Below, piece after piece: positions 22,438-34,700 of a DNA stretch of 64,000 bases. The notes under the pieces are model-generated. The model searched no databases and was not told the DNA's origin. It saw nothing but the letters and a program-made list of their open reading frames with translations. The stretch comes from Takakia lepidozioides (Eukaryota > Streptophyta > Takakiopsida > Takakiales > Takakiaceae), in assembly GCA_030704615.1 (NCBI GenBank), contig CM060733.1, positions 12,648,001-12,712,000 on the forward strand, in the 5' to 3' direction. The stretch's first letter is position 1; every line of letters starts with the position of its first letter. Both the position numbers and the translations under genes were made by a program.

Positions 22438-24938
22438 TCAAATGGGACACACAGCATTCAAGAGAATGTGCACAAGCATGTAATCAACGAAGGGGTTGTG
22501 AATGACAGAGTCGATGGAGCGGTATCGACCATAGTGGACCCCATCACTGCAGTTGCGATCGAAATGCCAAGGGAAAGTGAAGTCAAATGCATCGACAACT
22601 TGAAATTTGGGCAGATTCAGCTTTTTGAACCTTTCCACTAGGAGGTGATTGTAGATTTCCATCTTCGCTGGGTTGAATGGGAAGTTGCGATCTCCACTCG
22701 CAACCGTGGTCCGATAGATCACTTTGGGTTGTACTGCCTCTGGGTGTATGTTGTAGAGGAGTGACTCCCAGAATGTGGCTGCTTTTTCCACTCCTTCAAT
22801 CACATAGTCTTCAAGAGTTTTCCAGTGCATTCCGTCGTGCAATCCAGAGTTGAGAATCACAACGTCGGGCACTTGGATGCCATTGAAGAAGCCCTTGTGA
22901 TAATCTCGAAAAGCAGAATCGTTAAGAGAAAAGAGACCTTGATGATTTCCACCTTGAACGGCGTTACCGTTGAAAATGTTTGTGATTCTAAGAGAGCGGG
23001 AAGAGTCATCAGGATGGGTGAAGGTAGTATCGAAGCGGCGTGACTCCTTTAGATGGAGGACGTCATGGCTGGAAGCGGGAAAGCCCAATACGAAGTCAAG
23101 AAGGTTAGTCACTGTATCTTGCGTGTTTGAGTCTCCCCAGAAGAACAACCACTTTCCATTTACACATTGCCAGGCCTCCAGTTGTGTGAAGATCTTGAAA
23201 CTACAGTGCGCAGAGTATACCCACCCGTTGCTTTCCAGGTTCCCTACAGGACCTTCACACCAGGGTGCTTCACATTGCTCTGATCGATCGATGCATACGA
23301 AATGTTCTTCAGCATTTATATTACAAGTCTCATTGTAGTGATTTCGCGTCCAACGCCCACTCCAGGCAGAGAGTTGGTAGTCTTCATCAGCTCGACATCT
23401 TGGCAGAGAGTTTTCCTTGGCAACCGAACTCTTGGGTGGCAAGACAAACTGTATCTCGATTGTGGCGACGGATTCTCCTCGAACTCCTGGTAGTGACTTT
23501 TTCCAGTTTGGGTTTGGCCAGATGTCGAGGGAATCGAAGTTTGAGAAGAGCAAATATACCCTCAACGTGTATAAGCCTGGGGTGCGAGCATCAACTTGCA
23601 AACGTATCGCATATTTTCCGTCCTGCAGATCCACTACTGGTGGACGAGATTTCCACTTCTGATTGGACAAATCCGTTTCGAAATAATCCCCACCTCCACA
23701 TCGTCTTGTCCCATTCTCTGCATATGTCACTAAGTAGATCTCGTGCACCGCACCCGTGGTCAATACGCTTGGGTTTCCAGCACCGACAGGCTCTGGAAGC
23801 CCAAAGATGTGTGCTTCCTTTGTCCTGACTCGCCTACATGGTAGGCTTGGCAAGTCTCTTTCTTTGACTTGACTGAGAAGTGAGTCTGTCTCATTCACTA
23901 TAATGGGGAAGCGCAGCCACCTACTTGTGGTAGCTGGAGCCTCGTACTGTAAGGGGTCATTGAGATCCGCAACGGGAGGCTGCAAGGTTTTTAGTAGCTT
24001 TGTGTCAGTATTTGGTTAGGAGATTGAGGGGATCCAGTATCCACTCTTGGCGGACGGTTTACAACATAAATCCAGGCGAGGTCCAGGAGTGATGGGGGAA
24101 AGATATCCGTCCCTCACAATGTCCAGAGCCATGAACCAATTTGACAGAGTAGACATGGTGGACAATGCCTAAAGCCCACTCGAATGAATTCTAGATTTAG
24201 CATAAGCAGAGCTTGTATTTCTACTCGGGCCAGGAAGCTGAGACCGCAGGTTGCTGTCATGGAACAATAATTCGACCACATGTAAATCCCCTAAACTCAT
24301 ACTGGAGACCACCGACTGCGATCCTTGCTGCAAGTAAGGTCTTTATTCGAGAAATGCATACATAGGTATGCCAACTAATACGTGTGCAAGCCAATCAGAA
24401 GAACACTTGTACATGGGACGCTCTAGAGCTCCTTCAGGAGGAAGCTAGGAAGGTCTGGAAACCGAGTCACGGATTCCTCAATGAAAGTAATGGCAATTTC
24501 AGGTCATGTAGAATCAATGTTGGGGATTGGGAGTTAGATTTCACATGCCAGACTGCCTGAGCTAAGACCTCTTGTTATATTTATATGCACACTTTGCAGG
24601 CTGAGTCGTTTGCCTGACACAGCTCCAGTCTAGTACTACTTGGGAATCAGCAACTTCAGGCCAACTCAAAAACAGAGAACTGAGAAACTCACTGGGTCGC
24701 CAATATTGGTAGAGCGATCGGAGATCCATGGCACTGATCCACCGATCGTCGACGACAGCCAGTCAACGGAGCCTGGTAACACTTGTCTAACGTTGCTCGT
24801 CATCCAAAGTGAAAAGTACCCCAATAGCATACAGAAGAACAGAATGCCGGGGCATTGGACATAAGTGAAGTCTCGTTTTGAATAGGAGGACTGTGCGACC
24901 TTCTGACCATTAACATGCACGTCTGCAGGCACAGCCAC
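22438..24938 (-). CDS. PC-esterase (SGNH-fold) protein with filamin-like domain, NXPE/TBL-like
   Basis: Two exons are seen: 24693-24938 or shorter (5' limit unknown) and 22438-23979, joined in phase 0 by a CCA|GTGAGT donor and a CCTTGCAG acceptor. The first exon has one membrane segment (GILFFCMLLGYFSLWM), giving a type II Golgi-style anchor. In exon 2 a filamin/Ig-like domain (VVDLQDGKYAIRLQVDA, then GLYTLRVYLL) precedes the esterase domain. That domain has FFWGDSNTQD (catalytic Ser block), LNSGLHDG and SDGVHYG (Asp-x-x-His block). SGNH acyltransferases of this group act on glycans, so wall or glycan O-acetylation is inferred. No in-frame ATG opens the 24693-24938 frame before the membrane segment, so an upstream exon is likely. 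The esterase exon is intact over 514 codons. Confidence 0.8.
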
Positions 24939-27900
24939 AAGCCAAAAGATCAGTCCGGCACAGAGTAGAACATTGACAGTGATGAATCATGATCTCCATC
25001 TCATAGAATAGGGCCTTGTGAAGCAAATTATGCAATTTCGTACGTACTATCTTGATAGGACGGTCCAAGGTAGATTGACCTGGTGAACACTTGAACTTTC
25101 AGGCTTGACTTTACAAGGTGATATGGTCAATCTACTCAGCAAATCATTGATGGTCGATATCAAATTTCTCGTAAATTTCATGTGTACATCACATGTAGTA
25201 TAAGTTCCCAGTGATAGAGAAAACAAGGCTGACATGTGCTTGCGGGAGTATCATGTCTGAGCAGCACAATACCCAGGTACATGCTTGCGAAGACAGAGCA
25301 AGAGGCCCGCAGTTTCGGGTATACAGCTCGTGGTTCTGATCTGTTGTCTGAGGGAGGCCTTAAAAGTTAGCACTGCCAGTATAATCGAGCTACCACGAAT
25401 GTGATTTCAATATTCAAAATTGGTCAACAACTGGTATACAAGTAGATTGTGGGTCTCCTGTAAGATAGTGGCAAGTTAGTTCGGGACAGAATCGCAATCA
25501 TAAATGTACATTGTACAGTTCTAGATGATGAATCTTCTTACCAGGTGAGATCGACTTGCTGCTGGAGGCCATGTGAACTAAGTTGTCTTCTGTGATTCCA
25601 AGGCTAGCTCCTTGCAATTCATATGTTCAAGTCAGGCGGCAGGAAGCTTTTTGGGAACTGTGGGTATCAGTGGAATGCCACAAATGAGTTGCAATTCGGA
25701 CGTTGATGTCAATAGAATAAATACGTGCTTTTGTGCGCGAGTGCGGAGTCTCAAACATTTAGCACGGTGGAAAGTTTCGACCAGAGTCTTGTGCTTGAAA
25801 GTTTCGAGAAACACAGCTTGGAAACTTTGCGCAGACACTTTCTGATTTCCATCCGCGGATAAGAGCGACCACATGTTAGAACCATCTCTGTGTAGTGCGT
25901 GTGAGATAAATAGAGCGCCATGCGCATTGCTGTGAGAGAAAGAGAACATGGCCGTAATAACAAAAGCGACCAGCCTCTCCGTCGTGGGCTTACACCACGT
26001 TATGAGGTTGTGAGGCAGGTGCTGCTTTTTCTGGGCTTATGTGGCAGACGATGCCCTCTCAGTAAATGTTTCCCTCCCCTTCTTTGCAGTATTAGGGGTC
26101 TCCACTTTTTCATTCTACTCTTTACCAGCCTCTCTCTCTGCCTCCTGTGCCTCTTTGCAAGTGGCTGCCATCATTCCAACCCAACAATGGGTAGTAAACC
26201 AGAAACCCATCTGCAAAATCTGCCCACAACTCAACTCCGTACCCAGGTCAGCAAAAGACTTTCCCTCGTTCCCTATGCGTTCCCAAAAATAGGTGGGTGA
26301 TATTGCTGTGAAGGGGAAGAATCCATGAAGGTGAGGGAAGAAGCCGATCTGTAGAATAATGGGGACGCTGGGTAGAGAGCGTTGCAGTGGTGGTGCGGAG
26401 ACAAGCGCTAGATTATGTGGGGTCGCTATTGTAGCGGCACAAGATGACTGTGTGTATTAGTCTGTGAAGCTGGAGTATGGTTACAGTTGTTCACAGTTCC
26501 TTATCAGTTTATGTTAGCCCTTCACGAGTGCTATTATCCGTGCAGCTAGACCTTTTCCTCATCATGGAGACGACAGATCCATTTTGAGCAAAGTAGCTGG
26601 GACAAGGTGGAGTTCTTTACAGTTGCTTTGCAGATGAAGTGCACAAGTTTTCCCAAATTAGTCAACCCTTAGGAGAAGGCGAGTGGTTTCGATTGGCGTA
26701 GTGGGTGTTTCCACGTCTCAATGGTTTCTCATGTGAAATGCTTTTTCTTTGGGGATTGCGCAATGTCAAGGCATCGAACAATTATGAACCTGTCTGAGAA
26801 GTCCCCTGTGATTGACGATACTGTCGAGTGCGGCAGTCATTGGTGATGTCAAAACTGGAGAGAAATCTTCCATTTGGTAAATGGGGGAAGATCACTGCAG
26901 TAGTGGGGCTCACCATTGAAAATACAGGTGATTCTGGCCTTCCAGTTCTTCTAGGTCAGTTCAGTCCAGTTCTTCCAGTTCTTCACGGCACCGTACTTTG
27001 GAAACTGATTACTTTCACAGGAGGCACATGCTGTCATTGCACTACGGGGCACAACGTAGGGGTCGGAGACCAAAGAGAAGATCTGACATCGCATGTACTT
27101 TCTGCCTGCGTGACTTGGGGTAGGTGATGTGAACAGCATCACTTGGGGGCGGAGACGCGGAGACCAACATCCAGGATAACACACTAGTACATGTTGCCAC
27201 AACCTAACGTTAATTGGCAGTGTTGCTCCCACCACCATTGGCCACAAAGTTATTGTCAGTACGTGCTCTGTACATACTACACACCCCCTTTCTGTTGTAA
27301 ACTTAGTATCTCCTTTTCTGTGGCTCATGGGGGGGGGATGGGAGCAGCACACAATGCTGTGCTGCATGCTTGAACTTTGGAGGATGATTCATTTGTCGCT
27401 ACGGGTGGCGGCACCCTTTGGATGGCGTGGGTGTGGAGACGGGTGCCATGGTTTCTGCTGGTGCTTTGCAGAATACCCTCATACCTGCTGGCCAGGTGTT
27501 TTACTTCCCTCCCGATCCCATAGCTCTGTGGCAGAGATTGAGGCCAAGACTAGTAAGGCTATCAAGAGAATGCAGTTTGCACGTGAACAAGCTAAAGCCT
27601 AGCACAAACCAGCTTTACATAAGCTTCTTCAGGGCCTTTGATGCACAAGACGGATCCAAGGTCCACTCAAAGGGCTCCCATGGCCACGAGCAGTCCAAAA
27701 GAGTTTTGAGGAGATTGAAGCCAACAAGGTACAGCAAAAATGAGCCCAACAATCTGACACATCTGGGCATAAACCCATGGACCTTGAATTTCCTCACAAA
27801 ATGGCCTCAAAGGTCCTTCATTAGTTGTAATTGGCTCCCCCTTTGGAGGGGTTTTGGGAATAGTGAAAAGTTGTGTGAACAAGGTACTGTGGGGAATGTG

Positions 27901-28797
27901 GTAAGTCAATGGAAGCTTAAGGGAAGGTCTTCCTTTCAAATGAACTCCAGCCCACTTGCTTTAGTGACCAGACCTCCTATTGAGGGCACTCACCAAAATG
28001 AACCAGCCACAGTTGCTGTAATGTACAGTAATAATAGCACGCTTATGAAGTAGCTTGGGGATTTCATCAGCTACTGAAGGGCTGCTCACACTACAAGATA
28101 ATCAGCGCCAATTGGCAGTTTATTGCCGCCAGGCTGCTGCCTCTGTAGCTACTTACAGGCAGCAGCTGCAGCTACAGACAACTAACCACAAACACAAACT
28201 AACTACACTTTGCTGGTTTGTGTCGTGCATCTGTGTGCAGGTCAAAGATGGCAGCATGCGAAACACTAAGTCAGTGGCTGCAACTGCCATGTAGTGTGAA
28301 CAGCCCTTCAGCCCTCCTTCAGCTCTCCTCGTAGTAGTAACCGGACTAGAGTGCACATTGATGATTTGTTGGGATAAAAAAGTCCCAGCTGCTGCAATGT
28401 ATCTTACTGGGGATCTGCACAATTTATTTTTGTGTAATATCTTGTGCACTTTCAAAGACCTAAAGAATTACCAAATCTGCACATTCCCAAGCTATCAAGC
28501 TAGTGAAATTCCACATTTGCCTCCACATCAGTAAGAACATGAGCCCATAATGAGGGTACTTGAAGAAAGAGAAACCCTCTACCTCTGCTGCTCAATAACA
28601 TGCTCAAGGTAAATCTTCTCTCCTCTGAGACAGTCACTGACATGATGTACTGCTTATTATTGTCCCAAGACATGCTTTGCCCCTGTGGTGCAGTAATGAG
28701 TTCCCGTTTCCCTATTAAACTGCTATAAACGGGTGAGTAGTGAGGACAAACTGGAGATGACCTATTTACAAGGGTCACAAGAATAAAAAGCAAATTA
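24939..28797. other. intergenic region with no confirmed gene
   Basis: Nearly 3.9 kb between the PC-esterase gene and the BRAP2 3' end. A frame at 25948-26290 opens MAVITKATSLSVVGLHH and, after one TGA, continues through ADDALSVNVSLPFF to IIPTQQWVVNQKPICKICPQ. It has no family match I recognise. At about 27420-28060 a stretch reads as stop-interrupted protein-like sequence (for example IKRMQFAREQAKA) and may be a relic. A MITE candidate sits at 28074-28311. Confidence 0.45.
28074..28311. mobile_element. MITE candidate with 22-bp inverted termini
   Basis: 28074-28095 begins CTGAAGGGCTGCTCACACTA. Positions 28290-28311 carry its reverse complement with one mismatch. The 238-bp element encodes nothing. 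The inner part has smaller inverted segments (GCAGCAGCTGC-like). The GGGCTG-type terminus recalls PIF/Harbinger MITEs, but no clear target duplication is visible, so the superfamily is open. Confidence 0.6.
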
Positions 28798-31700
28798 TTA
28801 GCGCTTTTTCCGGCCAACTTTTGTGGATCTGCTACTGGAATTGTTGATGGACACATTTGCTGGCAAGGCCAAAATCGTCCCGTCCCGAATCTCAGCTCCA
28901 TTTGCACTTGTCTCTAGCGTCCTCTGGGCCTCTATGTAAACCATCAAGTCCCTCACCTGTTGAGCATAAAAATGTAGTACTCAGAACTCACTACAGAAAC
29001 ACTTGTCCACAGTGGAGATTCACTACTCTTCTGTACTTCATTTTTGCAACCCTTGGACTGCCAAATGCACAGACACTTTGGGTTTCGAACCCATTGCTGT
29101 CATTACCATTTTGGCTCTCATGAAATAGAACACAAGTGTAAGGCATCTGTAATCTATTAGAGACTGCACTAAAGTAACCTAGGCTGGAGAACAACTTATT
29201 GGCTCAAATCTTAAAACAAGACACTCCGCGTTGCTGCCAGCACATAATAAACAAATTAAGAAAACGGTCATTTAGTTCTTTGTGATGTTTAGCTTAGGAA
29301 CACAATAAACTACATCAGTTTTACAAGAAAACCCCAGCTTCCACACTGTTCAGTCTACCTGTTCTTCCAGATCCATGATTTGTTCATCACGTTGTTTTAA
29401 TGCAGCTCGCTCCCTGCAAACCCAGTTTTGACAGATCAATGCCCATGATTGAACTTAGATCATTCAAGATAAGATAGAGGGTAGAATATAACTTCAAGGT
29501 GCAGCATCCATGCCAGTGGCCTACTCAATGGTTCCTTAGGTTTGCCACAAATTACTCTTCAAAAGTAGCTCAATGTTACTGTTGGAAAACATGACTCCTG
29601 AGTGTTACACCTCCAACAAAGCCTCTGCCAAGATAAGCAAATGAGAGCGAACCTTTCTTCCAGATCTTTAATGCGCTGCTGGTAGAGCTTCTGGTTGTCG
29701 GTAAGTGACTTATTCAACTGCTCCCACCCACAATAGCGCAAAATTAAGTAACTTCCAACCACGCTTTGCGGATCTAGACCATAGATCACTCAAATGGGAC
29801 GTAATCAGTGATCGAGTACCCTAGGTCTTCAGATTCGTAAAGCAATGTAGTAACAAAAGAGGTAGAGATGCCAGAAAAGAACAACAAAAAACACAAGGGG
29901 ATGGAGTGTTTCCAGATACCTCACGTAGATCCCTGCATTCGCTCTCCAACTTCTCACGACGCTTGCGCAGCTCAAGGGTCACTCCTCTCTCAACTCCCTG
30001 CAGAATGGCTGCTTCTTTTTTCTCCTCCATCTCCGTGAGCAATCCTTCATAATACTGCCCCATGACATTAGGAAACTCTCTCTCTCCTTACGTATGGTTT
30101 TTCACAAGGCAATCTGCCTGGGTTTTGGAAAAGAAAAATGCAGCTAATCACTACGACTAAATTAGGGTATAAGGCTATGCCCAAGCTCTTATCCATGAGG
30201 TGACATGCTATGTATCACATGGATGAATGAGATCCTCATTTATGATCAGTACAGCACCTATAAACCAGATGGGGGTAAACTTGGCTAGAAGCCATCATTG
30301 CTTGCGTGGAGACCTGTTTGCCTATCTCTCTCTCTGAAACCCTCTCCATGCCCTCTAGGAAGCCTATTGACATTGGGTGGACTTGAAACGGGAGTACATT
30401 AATGTTTCTGTGACTAAATGCCGGCCTTGTGACCTCGTGTCCTTGTTTGTTTCGACCTGAAGCGCTTTGCTTCAGGTAAGGTAGTGCATTGGATTTAGTT
30501 GGAAAGCTTGGGGCCTTTCCCTCTTTAGAATATGCCTACACGGGCCATTCCCTGCAACTCCCTGGAGTGTGATCTCTGAATGGTAACAAGCGGACTCCTA
30601 CCGCTTGGGGGCAGCCCCTCCGCCCAAATTGGGCACTCGTATGCTCTGTCTAGCATACTCGGCACTTGGGCTCGGGTTGGTTCCTGTGCTTAAACTTATG
30701 GCCTGCGAACACAATCAAAAATTTAGCTCCTATCAACATCAACACTCCTCAGGGTGATCCCTGGGAATTGGTTACTTATGCCAAATCTAGGGCTTCATGT
30801 GTAGTTTTTGGGGTGAATCCCAGGATGGACAATGTGTCCTTTAAAACTACATGCTCTAGCTTAGGCTTGGATTTCATGGCTAATGGTACCATCTCGAGAC
30901 TTGATAACAGGGGTACGTTGAAGGTTGCAATGACCAAAAGTGCTTCTAATAGAGTCCCGCATCAATTCAATCTCAAAGAAGTTTGTCCCTTGACTGGCTG
31001 GAGAGCGGTCTTAGACATTGGTGATTCAATGGGGCGCTCTAGGAAGACAACCAAGGGCAACAACTTCAACTTGAGAGTTTCTAATCGGTTTGATGCTCTG
31101 GATGAGGTTGAATCCAAACAGCCAGAAGGACAAGATGCCCCTAAGTGTACGGAACCTGAACGTCCTGAATCTGAAGGATTTGGTACTCTGAATGGTTTAC
31201 CAATCCTCAAGGTTTACACAAGACGAACAAATTCTATACATGGGGTAATTGTCCCCAAGCCGTCAGATGGACAATCTGTCCCTAAGTGTGCAGAGCCTGA
31301 ACGTCGTGTAATTGAAGGATTTGGTACTCTAAATGGTTTACCAATCCTCAAAGTCTACACAAGACGAGCAAAATCTATACACGGGGTAATTGTCCCCAAG
31401 CAGTCTGACGGACAATCTGCCCCTCTGTGTGCGGAGCCTGTGCGTCGTGTAACTGAAAGATTTGGTACCCTGAATGGTTTACCAATTCTCAAAGTTTACA
31501 CAAGACGAGCAAAATCTACACATGGGGTAACTGTCCCCCCTTTGCAGAACGGTTGGCCGTCCAGGAGCAATCACAAGCTACCTAGACGACAAACAATTCA
31601 CACGCAAAGGGCTGGCTTGCGGCTGGCCACTTTCAACTTCTCAGGGTTGACCAACCAAAGGAATCAACTTGAAGTGGGACAAGTTCTTCGGACTAATGAT

Positions 31701-34700
31701 ATTCATATCTGTGCTGGGCAAGAAACATGGGAAACGTCGGATAAACTGGTTGGAGATGTCATTGGTTATAAATGGGCAGGTAAGATGTGTACTCTCAAGG
31801 CAGCCTCTGCCAAACGCGGTCAAAAAGGGGTTGGATTCTTTGTCCGTGATTTCTTGTTTGACAATTGTGAAATTATCAACAAGGGTTTGAGGTACGAGCA
31901 TAGTATCTGGCTGAAACTGAATTTGAAGGGCGGCATGAGTACAAAGGACCTCTTTGTTGGTTGTGTTTACATGCCCACAGAGGGGACCCTTAGTGCTGAC
32001 GCAGACAAGGCCTTCGAAGATGTAAAGCTGGACTGTGCTTCGTTCCTTGCCAAAGGTCAGGTGGTACTATTGGGGGACTTCAATGCCCGGGTGGGCAAAG
32101 GGATCCATCAGGACGATATCATTGGACCTTTTGGTGAGGACGAGCTGAATTCTAATGGCAGACGGTTAATTAACTGTCTAGAAGAGCTTCAGCTTTTGAC
32201 CTTGAATAACAGGACAAGAGGTGACCAAGTGCAGTGGACTCGTGAGAAACCCCAAACTGGGGAACGTTCCATTGTGGACTATATCATAATGGACAAAATT
32301 TTGTTCCCCCAGTGTGCCAATGTGTTGATCGACAGAACTGATATTGGTACCTCTGACCACTTCCTGGTTTGGACTGAGATCAAAAGGTGTTTTCCCACCA
32401 CCAAGAGATCTGTGAAACGTTCGATTCGGAAGTGGCGCATAGAAAAATTCCACAATGAGGAGGTCAAGGCTGAGTACGTCCAGGCCTTGCAAGAGGCTCT
32501 CCCTCATTTTGTCCAATCGCTCCAAGAACTTCAGTCACGCTCTGTTAACGCAAGAAATGAAGTCGAAAGAGCAGTGGACTCTTGGGAGAGTTTCGTTTCC
32601 TCCGTGGCCGACAAGATCATTGGGAGGAAACTAATTGTCTGCGGTAGAGCAGTTAATTGGTGGACTAATGAGATTAAACTCAAGATAGCTGAGAGACGAG
32701 CCCTCTATAAAGAGTGCTGCAATTTGGAAACCAACAGAGAATTGTGGGCGAGGTACTACCAGCTCCGTAAAGATATCAATCAGCTTGTTAGGTCTCAGAA
32801 GAAATTATACTGGGACAAGTTATACAGTGAAATAAACTCAAACCACCATGGTGGTAATGACAAGAAATTCTGGTTGGCCCTTCAACGTTTGTACAAACCG
32901 AAAAACGGTCAGCAAGTACAAGCGCTGAAGACTACTAAAGGTGCAGTGGTGACTTCATCGGTTGACATTGTCAAAACCTTTGAAACTCACTACAGTATCC
33001 TTGGCAGAACTTCTAGGTCTAACAGTGAGGGGTCTTCTGCTGAATGGAGGGACACAGTTGGAAAAACTGTTCCTATGATTCAAAACAGCCCTGATGAACT
33101 GGAGTATATTTCAATGGCTTATAATGCTCCCATTAGTTCTTCTGAGATTGTGGAAGCAATTGAACATTTAAATGGATATAAAGCTGGTGGACCTGATGGT
33201 ATTGTCAACGAGCTTATCAAGCACGGTGGTGATCCCATGATAGAGGCCCTAGTTCTCCTCTTTAACCTTATCTGGAAGACTGAAATGATCCCCTTTCGCT
33301 GGCGACAGGGGCTCATTGTCAATCTATACAAGAAGGGTGACAGAGAAGAACCGGGGAACTACCGTGGCATCACGCTCCTCAATGCTGTTGGCAAGACATT
33401 CTGCAGAGTTATAAGTACTCGTCTCGAGGTTGATCTGGAGTCCAGAGGTTGTTTCCACGAAGGCCAAGCTGGCTTTCGGCGAAACAGGGGCTGTGTGGAT
33501 CATATCTTCACTCTAAGCCAGATTATCCAGGGAAGGAAAAAAGAAGGGAAACCCACTTATGTCTTTTTCCTGGATGTCAAAAAGGCTTATGACACAGTGT
33601 GGAGGGATGGCCTATGGTTCCACCTCTGGTCTTGTGGGATCAAGGGAAAGATGTGGAGAGTTGTCCACAACTTGTATGCTCACACCAAAAGCTAAGTCAC
33701 TGTTAACGGACAGAAGTCCAACTTCTTGACATAGACCAAGGTGTAGCTCAAGGATGTACTCTCTCCCCTCTGCTCTTCAATGTTTTCATCAATCAACTCC
33801 TCGAGGACGTGGAAAGTGAGGGATTTGGGTTAAGGGTGGGTGATACCACCATACCAGCCCTTATGTTTGCGGATGACTTCGCAGGCATAGGGGAGACTCC
33901 AACCAATCTCCAGGAGTTGATTGATTGCGCGAAGAGATACTTTGATCTTTGGGGGCTAGAGGCTAATGTCAGCAAATGTGCAGTGGTAGCATTCAACGAC
34001 AGAGGAGAGGGAGGAAGTGATCTTAAGTGGCAGTGGGGTAGCCAAGAGATCCCGGTCCTCCCTTCCTACACTTACCTGGGCGTTGAGTTCTCCAATTGTA
34101 ATTGGGATGCACATATCCGGAAAGTTGTTCAAACTGGCAAGGGCAAAGCTCTGGGGCTCACTAAATTTTTCCACTGCAGAGGGGTCAACTCTGAGGTTAA
34201 GAAAACCATGCTTTGTCGCGTTATTAGACCTGCCTTGGAGTACGGATCTGCTATATGGGTTGATAACTCCAACCAGGCTAAGTCTCTAGAATCCATTCAA
34301 GTGGGGGTGCTTAAGGAGTGTATGTCAGCATGCTCCAAAACAGCCAATGTGGCTGTTCGGGGTGAGTTTGGCATTCCGTCCTTAAGCTCCCGACGAGATG
34401 AATTCAAGGTCAGATGGTGGGGTCAGCTGCAACATATGCCCAACACCAGATATCCTAAATTAATCGACTCTATATCTTGGAAACAGGACCGCCCTGTCAA
34501 ACAGGCTAAGTCCTGGCAGAAGAGAGTAGAAGAGATCCTCAAGGACCTGGACCTGGATCCGCAAGTCTTGACCCTGTAGTGTCCTCAGCCATGTCTGTTG
34601 CCATGAGATTGTCTGATGAAAATGAAGTTAGGCAGAAAACTTCCCTGAACTTGTTTCCAGTCTGTGACATGGGGGAGGACATCTTGGATGACCTCAAGGG

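Noticed and set aside
22825-23828. Several plus-strand frames opposite the PC-esterase exon
   Set aside because: They lie exactly over the esterase coding exon on the other strand and have no features of their own.
25806-26300. Possible small gene with a TTCGAGAA heat-shock-like element upstream of ATG 25948
   Set aside because: The frame has a TGA after about 21 codons. The continuation matches no family I know, and a single inverted pentamer pair is common by chance.
27418-28053. 211-codon plus-strand frame
   Set aside because: There is no recognisable domain, and the alternative frame reads like decayed coding sequence with many stops. The evidence is too weak for a gene call.
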